64,000 nt of DNA, from contig JAJEKB010020526.1 in the NCBI GenBank assembly GCA_022393335.1, positions 350,278-414,277 on the forward strand, given 5' to 3'. The DNA is from Macrotrachela quadricornifera (taxonomy: Eukaryota; Rotifera; Eurotatoria; Philodinida; Philodinidae). The notes beneath the pieces were generated by a model that had not been told where the DNA came from, ran no database searches, and was given only the letters and a program-made list of their open reading frames with translations. Position numbers and translations under genes: made by a program. Shown here one piece after another: positions 23,768 to 35,295 of this stretch. Position 1 is the first letter of the stretch. The number at the start of each line of letters is the position of its first letter.

Positions 23768-24216
23768 GTGAAAATAAAATTTTCCTAGATAAATCTCTCG
23801 AATCTTTAATATTTTTTCGAAAAACACTTTATTTCAGGAATCAATATGCCTGTGAGTATTGTTATAGGTTTACAATGCCTATTAGTTGAAAACATTAACA
23901 TAGCAAAGTACTAAGCTGTATTCATATCTCTTTATGATGTTGGCATACTTCTAAGTTTATAGATATTGGACACAAATATGCAAGTCGATAGTACACATAA
24001 GAGCGTATATTTTCATAAAAGAACGCTAATGAAAGTATGAGGAATCCATGTAAACAACGGCTCATATACATATATGTATGAGAGAGCAGCCGCATGTATT
24101 TAGAGCTTTGACGTGGAGATTAGGGAAAAAGAAATAGATATCGACATTTGACATAAATATAAAGAGTTAGATCTTGGTACCATTGTTAGAAATCAATAGA
24201 TATACGGTATTAGAGA
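23768..24216. other. Intergenic, nothing recognised
   Basis: Non-coding sequence with a short CATATACATATATGTATG palindrome near 24063. Confidence 0.35.
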
Positions 24217-24540
24217 GAGCAACATGATTGAGTGGTTATGTATTTGGCACATAATCATTAGCTACTGAGTTCAAACCTCAGTATCGCCAGTCGTGTAAGG
24301 ACCTTGGACAAGTCACTCATGCTCATTTGTCTCGGATCTCTCTAGCCAATAATATAGGGAATAACGATTCAACACATGAGAACCTAATCGCGACATCTCA
24401 TCCTAAGATTTCGTGCCAGTCCCCAGTCTGGACTAAAAAACAAAGCGTTGGACAGAAAGGAGTGCAAATGCCGCCGTTCAAAAAAGGAAAAAGACGATAG
24501 AAAACAAGATCCGCCTTCTCCGTTAAGTAACTAGGACAGA
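24217..24540 (+). mobile_element. tRNA-derived SINE with a MIR/CORE-like body
   Basis: A box-A-like TGATTGAGTGG lies at 24225-24235. A perfect T-arm CTGAGTTCAAACCTCAG (24265-24281; 5-bp stem, 7-nt loop, box B inside) follows, then TATCGCC. Directly after comes GGACCTTGGACAAGTCACTC (24299-24318), close to the conserved CCTTGGGCAAGTCACT core of vertebrate MIR/CORE-type SINEs. The tRNA-like part is not a working gene since the acceptor 5-prime strand does not pair. The 3-prime boundary is uncertain; it abuts the 5-prime part of the LINE. Confidence 0.6.
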
Positions 24541-24639
24541 GTCCAAAAATTGTCTATTGGAAAACCAACAAAAATGAGACATGGGAAAACAAGCACACAG
24601 AAACTACAACTAGTCAAAAACAGACTGACAGGTGAAATG

Positions 24640-25395
24640 TGAAACGTTCAGATATTATGGGCAATTAGAAAACTAGAGTTGCTAAGAAATGAGATGGAGA
24701 GGACCAGGCACGATAGAATAGGTGTTTTAAAAGTACGTTGGATAGGCAAAAGCGAAACATCAAATGAAGACTTCATCTGGTGAAGAGAAGACAACACACA
24801 AATGAGAGGTGTAAGACTTCTGCTAAATGTCTAAAAAATACTCATAGGATACAACTCAATTCAACGTAGTAACGTTAAAAATCACAATAAAACATGCATA
24901 AGCATGAAGACCCACACCTCTTAGATGAGGACATCGAGGCTTTCTACAACATTCTCGAGGACGCGTTAGCAGACGCCCATAGGAAAGACATAGTCATCAT
25001 AACAGGCGACTAGAACGCAAAAGTAGGTATCGATAATACGGACTGCAAATGGGTAAATGAAAGATACAGACATGGCGACAGGAATAAGAGAGGAGAGCGT
25101 CTGCTAGAGTTCGCATCTACATATAACATATACATATATAACACGAGATTCGTGCAGAAATCACAAAGAAAATGTACTTTGGAAATCGTCGACTACCGTA
25201 CACAAAAATATGATTAGCTTGATACTCATGCAACAAAAATGGAAATCTTCGGTCATCAATTGTAGGACATTCCAAAGTACTGATATCTGCTCAGACCACT
25301 CGCTAGTGCTCTGTAATATTAGTTTGCGGCTCAAAAAAATACACAACAAAACGCAAGAACTGATGTAAGTCAAATAAAAATCGAGAGAGTAAAGC
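24640..25395 (+). pseudogene. RTE-like LINE, endonuclease half (decayed)
   Basis: In shifting frames the sequence reads like an apurinic endonuclease domain: RWIGKSETSNEDFIW near 24740, then DEDIEAFYNILEDALADAHR and KDIVIITGD-(stop)-NAKVG at about 24925-25030, then RGERLLEFASTYNIYIYNTR. The GDWNAKVG block carries TAG in place of the Trp codon. Several other stops and shifts make it dead. The copy is cut at 25396-25403 by the hAT-like composite and resumes at 28668. With the second half it would span about 2.7 kb, consistent with an RTE-like element lacking a recognisable ORF1. Confidence 0.75.
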
Positions 25396-25431
25396 AGTAC
25401 TATCAAGGGGGAAAGTGCGATGTAGGTGCCG

Positions 25432-25490
25432 CCAGCACCTCGGCACCTAGTCAGCACCTCAGCACCTCAGCACCTGAGCAGCTCTTTAAA
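25432..25490 (+). repeat. Left subterminal GCACCTCAGCACCTAG array
   Basis: Five or so GCACCT units spaced 8-10 bp apart just inside the left TIR. The same array, in the same strand orientation, lies near the right end (28517-28620). Confidence 0.7.
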
Positions 25491-25649
25491 CCACAGTGAA
25501 TGGTACTGGGTGGAATATGTTTAGGATGGGCGAAATAAGCTAGGGATGGTCGGGTTGGGTGAGATAGGCTGGGGGTGTCTGGAAATAGATAGGTATGCAT
25601 CAATTCCAGTCAGGATTGGCTAATCAGTCATTAGAAGGATATCCTTTGG

Positions 25650-26370
25650 CCCTCAACTCCTATATTGGCAGAATACCTCTAAGTCTTCTAGTCTTATATT
25701 ATGGAGGTGCCCGTAGGTCTTCAAGTCCTATATTATGAGGTACACTTGTATGTTCAAGTCCTATATTATGAGGGTGTTCTTAGGTCCTCAAGTCTTATAT
25801 TGGGAGGGTACCTCTAAGTCCTCTAATCCTATATTATGGGGGTGCCCTTATGTCCTCAAGTCCTATATTATGAGGGTGCCCTTAGGTCCTCAAGTCTTAT
25901 ATTGGGAGGGTACCTCTAAGTCCTCAAGTCCTATATTATGNNNNNNNNNNGTCTTATATTGGGAGGGTACCTCTAAGTCCTCAAGTCCTATATTATGGCG
26001 GTGCCCTTATGTCCTCAAGTCCTATATTATGGGGGTGCCCTTATGTCCTTAAGTCCTATATTATGGAGGTGTCCTTATGTCCTCAAGTCCTATATTATGG
26101 GGGTGCCCTTATGTTCTCAAGTCCTATATTGGGAAAGTACCTCTAAGTCCTCTAGTCCTATATTACTAAGGTATCCTTAGATCCTAAAGTCCTATATTGA
26201 AAGGATATCTCTAGGTCCTGAAGTCCTATATTATAGGAGTACCCTCGGATGCTCAAATCCCAAATTGGGAAGATATATATCAAGATCCTCAAGTCTTATA
26301 TTATGGGAGTGCTCTTGGGTGCTCTAGTCCTATATTAGTAGGATATCCTTAGGTCCTGAAGTTCTATTGT
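25650..26370 (+). repeat. Minisatellite, about 36-bp unit (AAGTCCTATATTATGGGGGT type)
   Basis: About 19 units of CCTCAAGTCCTATATTATGG followed by GGTGCCCTTATGT or GGTACCTCTAAGT. Two sub-types alternate (TATTATG-GTGCCC and TATTGGGA-GTACCTC), hinting at a higher-order 72-bp repeat. A 10-N gap sits inside the array at 25941-25950, so the true length is unknown. ORFs through it are artefacts of periodicity. Confidence 0.85.
25941..25950. other. Assembly gap (10 N)
   Basis: Ten undetermined bases inside the minisatellite; a fixed-size gap of a scaffolded assembly, so distances across it are unreliable. Confidence 0.99.
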
Positions 26371-26387
26371 ATAGAGGTATGGATGTA

Positions 26388-26846
26388 ACAATAGCAATAA
26401 GAGTTAATATCACTTGGTATTGGTATTGGCTGCTATCGATATTGGTGTAGCAGGCTGTTGGTCTCTCACGTCAAATATCAATAATGTGAAAAAACCGACA
26501 ACAGCTTCGAATTCCTCGACCCCAAGTGTTTCTGATCAAACTTTTTAAAAAGTCGTTATTTTCGAAAATTAACCTTTTGTAAATGATAGAAATCAAATTC
26601 GAAAACTTTGAGAAACCAATTATAAATTTTTGATTCTTTCATCAGGAAATACTTTACTTTATGAAAATAACGACTTTTCATAAAGTTTGATCAAAGTTTT
26701 CTGGGGTCGAGAAATCCGAATCCGTTGCCAATTTTTAAAAGTATTGGTATTTGATGTCAGAGGACAACGACTCCTACACCAATACCGATACTAGTCGTTA
26801 CTAAAAGCAATTGCTATTGCTTGATATTGGTATTGTTACTTTCACA
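26388..26846. mobile_element. Fold-back element nested in the composite
   Basis: GTAACAATAGCAATAAGAG at the left answers TGATATTGGTATTGTTAC at the right; inside, AAAAAGTCGTTATTTTC pairs with GAAAATAACGACTTTT, and GACCCCA..TGATCAAACTTT with AAAGTTTGATCA..TGGGGTC. Arms are about 180-200 bp around a short centre. Non-coding. Confidence 0.7.
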
Positions 26847-26859
26847 CTGCTGTACAATA

Positions 26860-27125
26860 GGAGACAAGGACTTAGAGGTACCCTCCTAATACAGGACTTG
26901 AGAGGTGAGCGTACTCTCCTAATATAGGAGTTAAGGACCTAGAGGTACCTTCGGAATATAGAACTCTAAGACCAAAAGCTATCTACCTAATATAGAACTT
27001 AAGGACCCAGTGGTACACTCCCAATATAGAACTTGGTGAGTGAGGGTATCCTCCTGATATAGGACTTGAGGACCTAAGGATACCTTCATAATATAGGTTA
27101 TAGAACCCAAGGATACTCTTCTAAT
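26860..27125 (-). repeat. Inverted block of the same minisatellite
   Basis: About seven units of ATATAGGACTTGAGGACCTA, the reverse complement of the 25650-26370 unit. The two blocks flank the fold-back element, so the composite has a large mirror-like interior. Confidence 0.75.
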
Positions 27126-27711
27126 AACTGATGAGCCAGCCGTGACTGGGTATCCAGTCGGACTGGACCAGTCCATACCTTCGAGTACACCGAATTGCAA
27201 TCAGAGGAGATTAGAGTAATATTGCGGTAGGATTGAAGTGGGAGCGAAGTACACTTGAACTAGAGTGGAGTTTGCATGGAGTACGGGTGTAGTAAAGAAG
27301 TACTGAAGTAGAGCCTTTAGCTACTTGGAAATTAATCATTTTTCCGTCTCCGACAAAATGAGATTCTTTTGTGAGTGCGTTATGGGGATGTATTCTCCTT
27401 GTAAAGCGTGAACCATGATATTACTCAAGGAGAAAATTTTAGACATAAGAGCCTTTTAATACGAATATATGCACCAAATACCAGGATTTTATGTTTAGAG
27501 AAATTAAATTAGAAAGCTGTCAAGATCTGAGTACGTTATTTTCTAACATTCCGTATTAATAAAATGGCTGTATGAAAATTATTTGACAAACGATGATTTA
27601 GTCTATGACGTAGCATCGACTTATTTTACAAACAAAGCTCATCAGACGACTTGCTCAGCTCTTTCTCGTCAAAATCGTATTTCTAAACTACCACAAAGCT
27701 CTTCATTTATA
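27126..27711. other. Interior of the composite, nothing recognised
   Basis: Non-coding sequence. The last 100 bp (from about 27600) match the paralogue at 13860-14160. Confidence 0.35.
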
Positions 27712-28287
27712 CACGGTGTTCCAAAAGTCCCTTTAAAAATGAAGTTGTGAATAGCTATCGCATTAATGGAAAAAGAATATCTAAATGAGTTTTGGTCCAC
27801 AAAGAGGCTGAATGATCCCCAGAGTGCTCTGAAAGTTTCAGTCAAACCGAGTGGTCTTTTACTGAAATATTCAATTTACAAGGTATCGAAGTTTTCTGAC
27901 ATTTTTACATTTAGGAACATTTTTTGGAAATCCTCTATTTCAGGAAATAACCATTCGTTTTGGCTGAATTTTTCAGGAAATCATAAAGAGCATTCAACCG
28001 CTTCATAGATCCAATTTCATTCGAAAATTTGGCTCATTAAGTTTTCTTCACAGAGTATCCCAAAAAGCCCCGTGAGAATAAAATGTGAATAGTGTTTGAG
28101 TAGTTCAAGTGATTTTAAAGCATTTTTTAAAATATATGATTTTACCCTGCGTGTGATCTTATTTCTTATGTATGAAATAAAACTTCAGAGCAGGCTCTAT
28201 GAAATGATAAAAAGTTTATGTTGATCGATTGCATTATATCAAAAAATATTAAGGAGAACTTTTTAAAGGGACTTTTGGAACACCCTG
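27712..28287. mobile_element. Mariner-type MITE, TA target site
   Basis: Ends CACGGTGTTCCAAAAGTCCC and GGGACTTTTGGAACACCCTG are inverted copies with TA on both sides (27710-27711, 28288-28289). The paralogue near 13955 preserves the uninterrupted site TTCATTTATAAAACT. 576 bp, no transposase. Confidence 0.8.
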
Positions 28288-28516
28288 TACAATTAAAAAG
28301 AACTAACATCATATCCGTGTTTGTCGATCTCGATTGTCCCTCGATCGAGTTTTATGTAATATAGTCTCTTATTTTTATCTTATTTTTGGACCCATCAGTG
28401 GAATGTGGACACACAAGCAAATAAGCAAGAAGATAATTTATGTTCCCTAAACTTTTCTCTATGAGAAAGGGAACATAGGCTTCAGAAATTAGCCGGTTTC
28501 TCAACATTTATGCGGC

Positions 28517-28620
28517 ATCTGCTCGACACCTATCAGCACCTAGCTAGCACCTGAGCACCCAGCCAGCACCTCAGCACCTAGCCAACACCTCAGCACCTAG
28601 CAAGCACCTCAGCACCTGCT
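28517..28620 (+). repeat. Right subterminal GCACCTCAGCACCTAGC array
   Basis: Units of CAGCACCTAGCCAGCACCT repeated about six times just inside the right TIR, with the same motif and strand as at 25432-25490. Confidence 0.7.
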
Positions 28621-28667
28621 ATCTGTTTTGAGTGCCCAGGTGTCGCACTTTCCCCCTTGAGTACTAT

Positions 28668-30605
28668 AGTAATTTACTAGCAGAAAATGTAGGAAAAATT
28701 GAGCAGGCTGACAGCCTAGACGAATATGTGAGAAAAATACAAGATAGCGGAGACAACAATATTTGCGAGAAGGACAGCCAAGAAATCTTGGATATTTGAA
28801 GAAACACTGAAATTAGCAGATGAAAAATGGAAACTACAACAAACTAAAAATCTTTCTAACTAGAAAACACAACAATACAAAGACCTCTGTAAGGAAGTTA
28901 AAAAGGCAACGAGACAGAATAACGGACGATAGATACAGCAATAGTGCAAAGAAGTCGAAAAGGATCTAACTATTGAGAACATCAGACAGGTGCACAGTCT
29001 AATAAGAATGCTAAGAAGAAAATTCACGCTGCGAATAGACGTAATACAAGACTAAGACGGCGAGATCCTGCAGTCACAAGAAGAAATCATAGACCGCTGG
29101 ACGAAACAGTGCTGAAGTGCCACAAGAGGTCCTACACTTAGAAATGGAAGAGGTAATGCGTACGCTGAAAAAGAACTAAAGTTCAGGATCAGATGGAATC
29201 ACAGTAGAAATGCTGCAAGCGGGAGGAAAATAGCTAGTACAACAAATTCACAAACTATGCAACAAAGCATGCCACGAAGGTACTATTCCAGAAGAATCAG
29301 GCAGATCCATCCTAGTGCCGATACCAAAGAAAGGAGACCTAAGCGAATGTGCGCACTATCGAACGATCTCACGCATTGACCATACCGCAAAAGTATTGTT
29401 AATCGTCCTACCCAATAGGCTTAAGCAACAACTTCAGTCCCACCTCTCGGAAGAGCAAGCAGGATTCAGGAAAGACAGAAGTACAATACACCAAATCCTA
29501 ACACTCATACTATTAACAGAAAAGGCGATACAACAAAGGGAAGAAAGTCTACAATTGCTTTATAGACTTCCAAAAAGCTTGCGATACAATCAAACGTGAA
29601 GGCATATGAGTAGTACGAAGGTCATACGGTATAGAATAAAAGGTGATGACACTACTACAAAACATATATGAAAAAAGTTCAGTCAGCAGTACGAATAACG
29701 AAAACGATGGAAAGTGGCTTTGCACAGATGTTGAAACCCGACATGGCGATCCCCTGTCACCACTACTGTTCGTCACATATCTAGAACGGGTAATGGACCA
29801 TGTGAAACAGAGCAATCGCTGAAACAATATCAGTGAAACACGAGTAAACAACCTGAGATTTGCCGATGACCTAGACCTAATAGACGAAAACTAAAGCTCC
29901 TTACAAAAACAAATTGAGGTAGCTAGAATTACTGGAGAACAAGCAAGACTAGCCGTGAACCCAGCCAAAAGAAAGGCAATGGTATTCGGTGAAAAAAAAG
30001 CATAGAGTAAGCAATAATTATAGCAGGAGAAGCTATACAGAATGTCGATAAGTTCGAGTCATTAGATAATAACCGCTCAGAAGACATCATAAGATGAATA
30101 GGCAAAGCAACTGGAGCAACGGCATCCTTGAAACACATATAGACAGGCAAGAAACTAATAATACAAAACAAACTGAAGATTCTAACAACGTGTATCTTCA
30201 ACGTATTATTATACACCTCAGAAACGTGGACTTTGAAGGAGACCGACAAAAGAAAACTATTTGCATTCAAAATGAAATGCTGCTGAAGGATACTTCGAAT
30301 CAGTTGGAAAGACAATATCGAAAGTAAAAATTATAGTAAACACAATCAAGACAAGAAAAATCAGATTGTTCAGCCACATTTGTAGAACGGATGATAATCG
30401 GCTGATAAAACATATACTATTCGTAAAAATAGACGAAAAATCTCGAAGACGACATCACAGACTGATATGGAGGCAGCGAACAAAAACTCTTATGCCTAGC
30501 GCAGAATCGACAGATATGGAAGAGACTAATCCATACAGTGGTTGGCTCCAACAGACGATAAGCCTACGGGACATCATGAATCATATGAATTAGAAATAGG
30601 TAGTT
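28668..30605 (+). pseudogene. RTE-like LINE, reverse-transcriptase half (decayed)
   Basis: Continues the copy broken at 25403. Readable blocks: PIPKKGDLSECAHYRTISRI near 29318, then EEQAGFRKDRSTIHQI near 29450 (RT fingers), then NNLRFADDLDLIDEN near 29850 with the catalytic FADD, then KRKLFAFKMKCC near 30250. The tail RLFSHICRTDDNRLIKHILF is near 30363, and the 3-prime end GGCTCCAACAG..AAGCCTACGG equals that of 17220-17480. Many stops and shifts occur. A short GAAATAGG-like tandem tail follows 30590. The D-D pair is partly legible, but the element is inactive. Confidence 0.8.
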
Positions 30606-33600
30606 ATAAGGAGTTGAAAATAGGCATAGAGTTTAGGAATATATAGAAGTGAGCAGAAATAAGTATAGGAGATTAGAAATAAAGGGTGTCATAAAGGTTT
30701 CGATCCCTTCTAGTAAATCGATGATGTCTATAAGAAAAGTTATGAAGATATTGATCAAATTGTGTCATTTTGTAGAGAAAGCTTAAAGCTATCATCTGAA
30801 AAAAACGGAGTTTAAAATGCGTAAATCTCTTACAATATGGCAATCGTTTTACTAAATTTGAGTGGACACTTTTGCGTTTTATTTTTTGCAAAAACAAAAA
30901 TATTCTTGTAACATCTAAAATGAAACATTATTTTCTAGTTTTTTTTTTATATAGTTCGAGAAGGTTTGCAAGAATATGAGAGTATCAAAAAGGTTGCTAT
31001 TAGAGATGTTCACCGAGCCAAAAAACCAAAGCGGCAGCGACTCCATGCTTCTTATAAGGACTCGAAATGGTCAAATTTTATGGCCCGCCTCGGTTCGATA
31101 CTGTTATAAGTATACTTCTGTCGCGAAAAAAGCACTTTTTTACGGTGGAACTCAACAAACACTTCGGTAATCTACAAACACTCTGTAAAATATATAGCGA
31201 CATAGTGATAATGAGGTCAGGTAACTTCAATGTTTGTAGAAACAGCATAAGATATAATGTAAATTAAGTATTGTATTAGAAAACCGAGATATGTTTGCGA
31301 GCGCTCTAGCTTCATGAAGGCTATCATTAATCAATAGGAACCACTTATGAACAAGATATTTGTTGATGAATTTCAAAAAATCAGTTACACTAGTTTTTGT
31401 AACTCTCGCTGTTAATATGTGTATGCTGTTGATGCTGCTCTGTTCCAGTAACACTTATGTCTTTTAATGCGGTGCACAGTTAAATCTTGTGTTTGAATAA
31501 GTAATGTTGTCAAATTGAAGAAATACTCTATTTCTATTTATTATCTGTATGAAAACTATACAGCACACGTATAAACTCTTGTTTTTTATCAATTCCAAAG
31601 CATATAACTCAGATAGAAATTTTAGATGGAATGAAATTCAAATTATTTTAACGAAAATATTGAAATCAAATAAAATTTATCTTAAAACCTTAAAAATCAG
31701 ATTTCAGTTCTATTATATTGAAAATTTAATCAATTTTATTAAATAAATTATCGGTTTATATAATGTAGCAGCATCATGACATTTACATAGGTACCATATA
31801 AGATTCTATATCGAAATGTGACATGTGTCATAGTTTTATCTAATGTTCTAGGTTATATTTATTAGTCTGAAGAATTCGATAGAAAATTTAGAAATTATAA
31901 TGTTTATATTTAACTAAAAATTCGGAAACACATTTTATGGTCATTGCCATTAACTTTCGTCTCACTAAATCTTTCTTCATGCAGTGCCTGCAGATAAGAT
32001 ATATTTGCAATTTTTCACTGTTATTCCAGTTTAATTAATATAATTCTTATGTTTGATAAGATAAAAAGGATATCAAAAAGGTAGTTTGCCTTATTTGGAA
32101 TAAGAAATACAAGAACAACAACTTTTCATACTCTCTCAGTCAACATCAAATTGTCAATTTTAGAATAAAACAAAAATGATTCTGATAGACAGCACTGAAG
32201 TTAGACTTGATAGAAAATTAAATAACCTATTTTCATCAAATGAAAATAGTATAATTCTATTGTATTTAATCAAAATTCGGTCAAAATCAGTATTTTATAT
32301 TTTTCATAACGTTACTAATCTTCGCCAGAAAATGAAAAGAGTCCGATCAAATGGCTCGTTTCGAGTCCTGCTATATTCTATACTGATTAACGCTTTATTC
32401 TTTGAAAAGATCGTGCATTTCTTCGAAAAAGATTTAATGATTGCGACTCTCTCTCGCAGTCACAATCGTGACAAGTTAATGTATAAATAGAAACAATTTT
32501 CTTACTTTTATTTATTTTTTTGCTTTATTATTTGTCTATTTCTAATGAGGTCAAACCAGGAAAGTACAAACTTAGATTTTTTGTAATAAAAATTTTATTA
32601 AAATATTTTTAGTGCAAATTTATTGAAAAAAAACAATTTTAAGTGAAAAAGTGTATGAAATTCGAATCTTGGACGTATATCATTGGAAAATACTTTCAAT
32701 CATTAAATTTCGATCTAATGAGTCCTTGAATAGTATAAACATTTGATAAAATTGAATTGTGTTTAACTTAGTTCAGTAACATTTGATCAGAAATACGATA
32801 GATTAAAAAAAACAGAAGCATCACTATCGAATCACTTATCTTATAAAATCAATCGTATGTCATTGTAGAATGCACATCAAATGAGTATAATTAGTCGGAT
32901 ACACCTATGAAAAAAAATTTTCTTTATATAAAAATATTGCAATGGCTTGAAAAATAAAAAGTTTTTCTTTCTTTTTTTATTGAAATATGTATTGATCGAT
33001 AGGTTGTTTAACATGTCTAAATATTTGACCATATATATATACTTTTAAAGAATTAAGTAGTTATAAACACTATAAGATATTTCTATGTAGGTTTTACTGA
33101 AAATAGATGATAATTATATTTTGATTTTTTAGTTTTATGAATTAATTGTATAATAATATTTTGCTTAAAAGTTATTTTGAAAGTCATTAAAATTGTTTAA
33201 ACAAAAAATTCTTTTCTCGATTCAAAATCTTTTTTAGATTTATTTTCGTATCAAGAGAAATGATAAATAAATATATCAGAGTATAAGTCATTCACGATTC
33301 TAATTTATTTGTTGTATGAAATTGAGATTTTCATATAATCTCTGAAACAATGATGTCATTAAAAAATTTTAACGATAAAATATATGTAAGTGAATTTAAA
33401 TTTCTAATAAAATCATCTTAAATGCGCAATAGATATTATTATGCATTATTTATTTAATAAATGAAATATTACTTAATACAATAATTATATATGTTAAATT
33501 TTAAATATATAATAAATGATATGTTATTCTCTGATAATAACATATGTGATAGACTATTCTTCTCATATATTTGTTGTTTTACATATACAATTGATTATTA

Positions 33601-33614
33601 ACAAGTAACACATT
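30606..33614. other. Three kilobases without a supported gene
   Basis: Non-coding, in part probably old transposon DNA (AGGGTGTCATAAAGGTTTCG at 30686 looks like a mariner-type end, but no partner end was found). A 104-codon frame at 32176-32490 has no recognisable feature and is not called. From 32500 the sequence is A+T-rich and empty. Confidence 0.4.
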
Positions 33615-34060
33615 GTTTTTCATGATCCCATGTAAAAAGTTTTTGAGATTAAACACGTTTGTAAACACATCCAAACCGCGTTTAAAACGCATACAATAAA
33701 CGCAGTAAACGCGTCAAAACTGAAAGATTTGACGCGTCCTGACGCGTTTATAAAGCGCATCTAAACGCGTTTCTTTTCTTGAATGCTTCTAAATGCGCTT
33801 GATTTTTTTGGAAAAAATTTGATTCCATCCTTGCAGATTCAAATAACGTCATCATCATCTTCACATCATGATCATTTCTTGCACGAAGCATCGTCTATGA
33901 TATTTATTTAATTTTTATAGATACATTTAGATTGTGCAAGCAGTGAGGCTAGAAAATACGACGTTAGATTAGAAGTCTACTTACTTGAACCAATGAACTA
34001 TATTGGCATATCTATACATAAGTTAGATTTCTCTTTTAATAAGATAGTCTTTCAGAACTT
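33615..34060 (-). repeat. ACGCGT-saturated dispersed element, copy 2 (inverted)
   Basis: Reading the minus strand from about 34060: GAAAGACTATCTTATTAAAA, then a tRNA-like CCAATATAGTTCATTGGTTC with box A TAGTTCATTGG and a CTTCTAA anticodon-loop-like stretch, later a degraded box B TTATTTGAATCTGCAAGG. The ACGCGT-rich body follows (33780 down to 33660) and the ACATGGGATCATG tail ends near 33620. It aligns with copy 1 over the head, body and tail. Confidence 0.65.
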
Positions 34061-34794
34061 ATTTCAAATAAAGTTAAATGTATAAAATATAATAAATTTT
34101 CTTCAATATTAGTCAATAATTTATATTTTCGATAATTTTCGAATAATAAAATATAGACTTTTTCATTGAAGAAAATAAGACAAATGAAAATAGATTATAG
34201 TTCTTCAAGAAGGATAACTTAGCTTTGTTGAAAATAAAAACAGTTTAATAAACTCGCAGAAAATATTTTTATTTATAAAACTAATAATTATATAATTCTG
34301 CTTCTTAATTTTAATTTTTTTGGTGAATTTTTAAATATTCTTATTTGTTATTTTCTCAAACAATAATTTGCATCGACTACATGACTTCGACGCGTATTCG
34401 TGAATAATCACTATTTTTTGTTTTATTCCATGTCTAAAAATGTTATTTTTCACCTAGAACATCTTTGACAGAAAAACCTTGAGTTGAACAGAATTAAAAG
34501 CTTATCCTATAATAAAAGATAATTTCTAATCTAAGAACTGTAATGGTTCCGTTTGAAAAGACTATTAAAATTATTATTAGTTATCTGAAATTTTATTACA
34601 TTCTACAGAATGATAGAATATCATTGTAAAAATACTTGAAAAAATCAACTATAAGTTTTATAAACTATACAGTAATTAGATGCATAATTATATAGAAATC
34701 TTTCAGGGATATGTCAAATTAATAGGTATTGTCGAGTTTGTTCGAGCATTGCTAAAGGTTATTCGTAAACTCACAGTTATTTTTATCTAAAAAA
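34061..34794. other. A+T-rich spacer, nothing recognised
   Basis: No frame, repeat or RNA gene visible. Confidence 0.4.
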
Positions 34795-35295
34795 AGGGTG
34801 TGGACGCGTTTTTGATCGTTTCAGTAACGGAAATTCATTTAAACGCATTTGTTCTTTTTCAGAAATGAGATAAAATGAAACTGTAAACGCGTATGATCGC
34901 GACTAATAATTAAAACAGAAAACGCATTTTGGACTCTTCTGTTTGAAGAAATGTGTCTACCATAAACGCGTTTGAGTGCGTTTGGGCACAGGTATAATGC
35001 GTTTGAACGCGTTTATCACAGGAAATATATGAAAACGTGTTTCTATTCAAAATGCGTCTAAACGCGTTTCTCAGTTCAAACGCATCTAACCATGTTTTCT
35101 CAATAGAAACGCGTTTGATGTGTTGCATAAGCCAAACGCATTCGTGTTATAAACGCATCTCCGTATATATCTTATTAGAAACGCGGTCAGTGGATGCGTT
35201 TAGAGACGACACATTAAATTTTGAAACATCTGACGCGTTCAAACGCAGACTAAACGCGTTGAGACGCGTTTAGTCTGCGTTTCAAAGTTACATGG
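34795..35295 (+). repeat. ACGCGT-saturated dispersed element, copy 3 (headless)
   Basis: Body of AAACGCGTTTGAACGCGT-like iterations on both strands, ending with a mirror (GTTTAGTCTGC against GCAGACTAAAC near 35247-35280) and the tail AAAGTTACATGGATTG. The tRNA-like head of copies 1 and 2 is absent. ORFs inside (for example 35037-35273) are motif artefacts. Confidence 0.65.

Larger units (their letters stand above)
25404..28659. mobile_element. hAT-like non-autonomous composite carrying tandem repeats and other elements
   Basis: The 17-bp ends CAAGGGGGAAAGTGCGA (25404-25420) and TCGCACTTTCCCCCTTG (28643-28659) are perfect inverted copies. They are flanked by a perfect 8-bp direct repeat AGTACTAT (25396-25403 and 28660-28667), the signature of hAT-superfamily insertion. 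The insertion interrupts a LINE, whose two parts lie on either side. Inside are GCACCT subterminal arrays, a minisatellite present in both orientations, a fold-back element and a mariner-type MITE. No transposase is seen, so movement would have needed one from elsewhere. Confidence 0.85.

Noticed and set aside
24217..24289. A functional tRNA gene
   Set aside because: The T-arm is perfect but the acceptor stem does not pair and the sequence continues into a SINE body.
25735..26180. Long repetitive open frames (YIMRVPLGPQVLYWEGTSKS type)
   Set aside because: They only read through the 36-bp minisatellite, whose unit is a multiple of three; both strands and other frames look the same and a gap lies inside.
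30094..30593. Separate small genes near the LINE 3-prime part
   Set aside because: They are alternative frames of the decayed reverse-transcriptase tail (RLFSHICRTDDNRLIKHILF).
32176..32490. 104-codon ATG frame
   Set aside because: No domain, leader or homologue recognised and isolated in A+T-rich DNA; could be real but not supportable.
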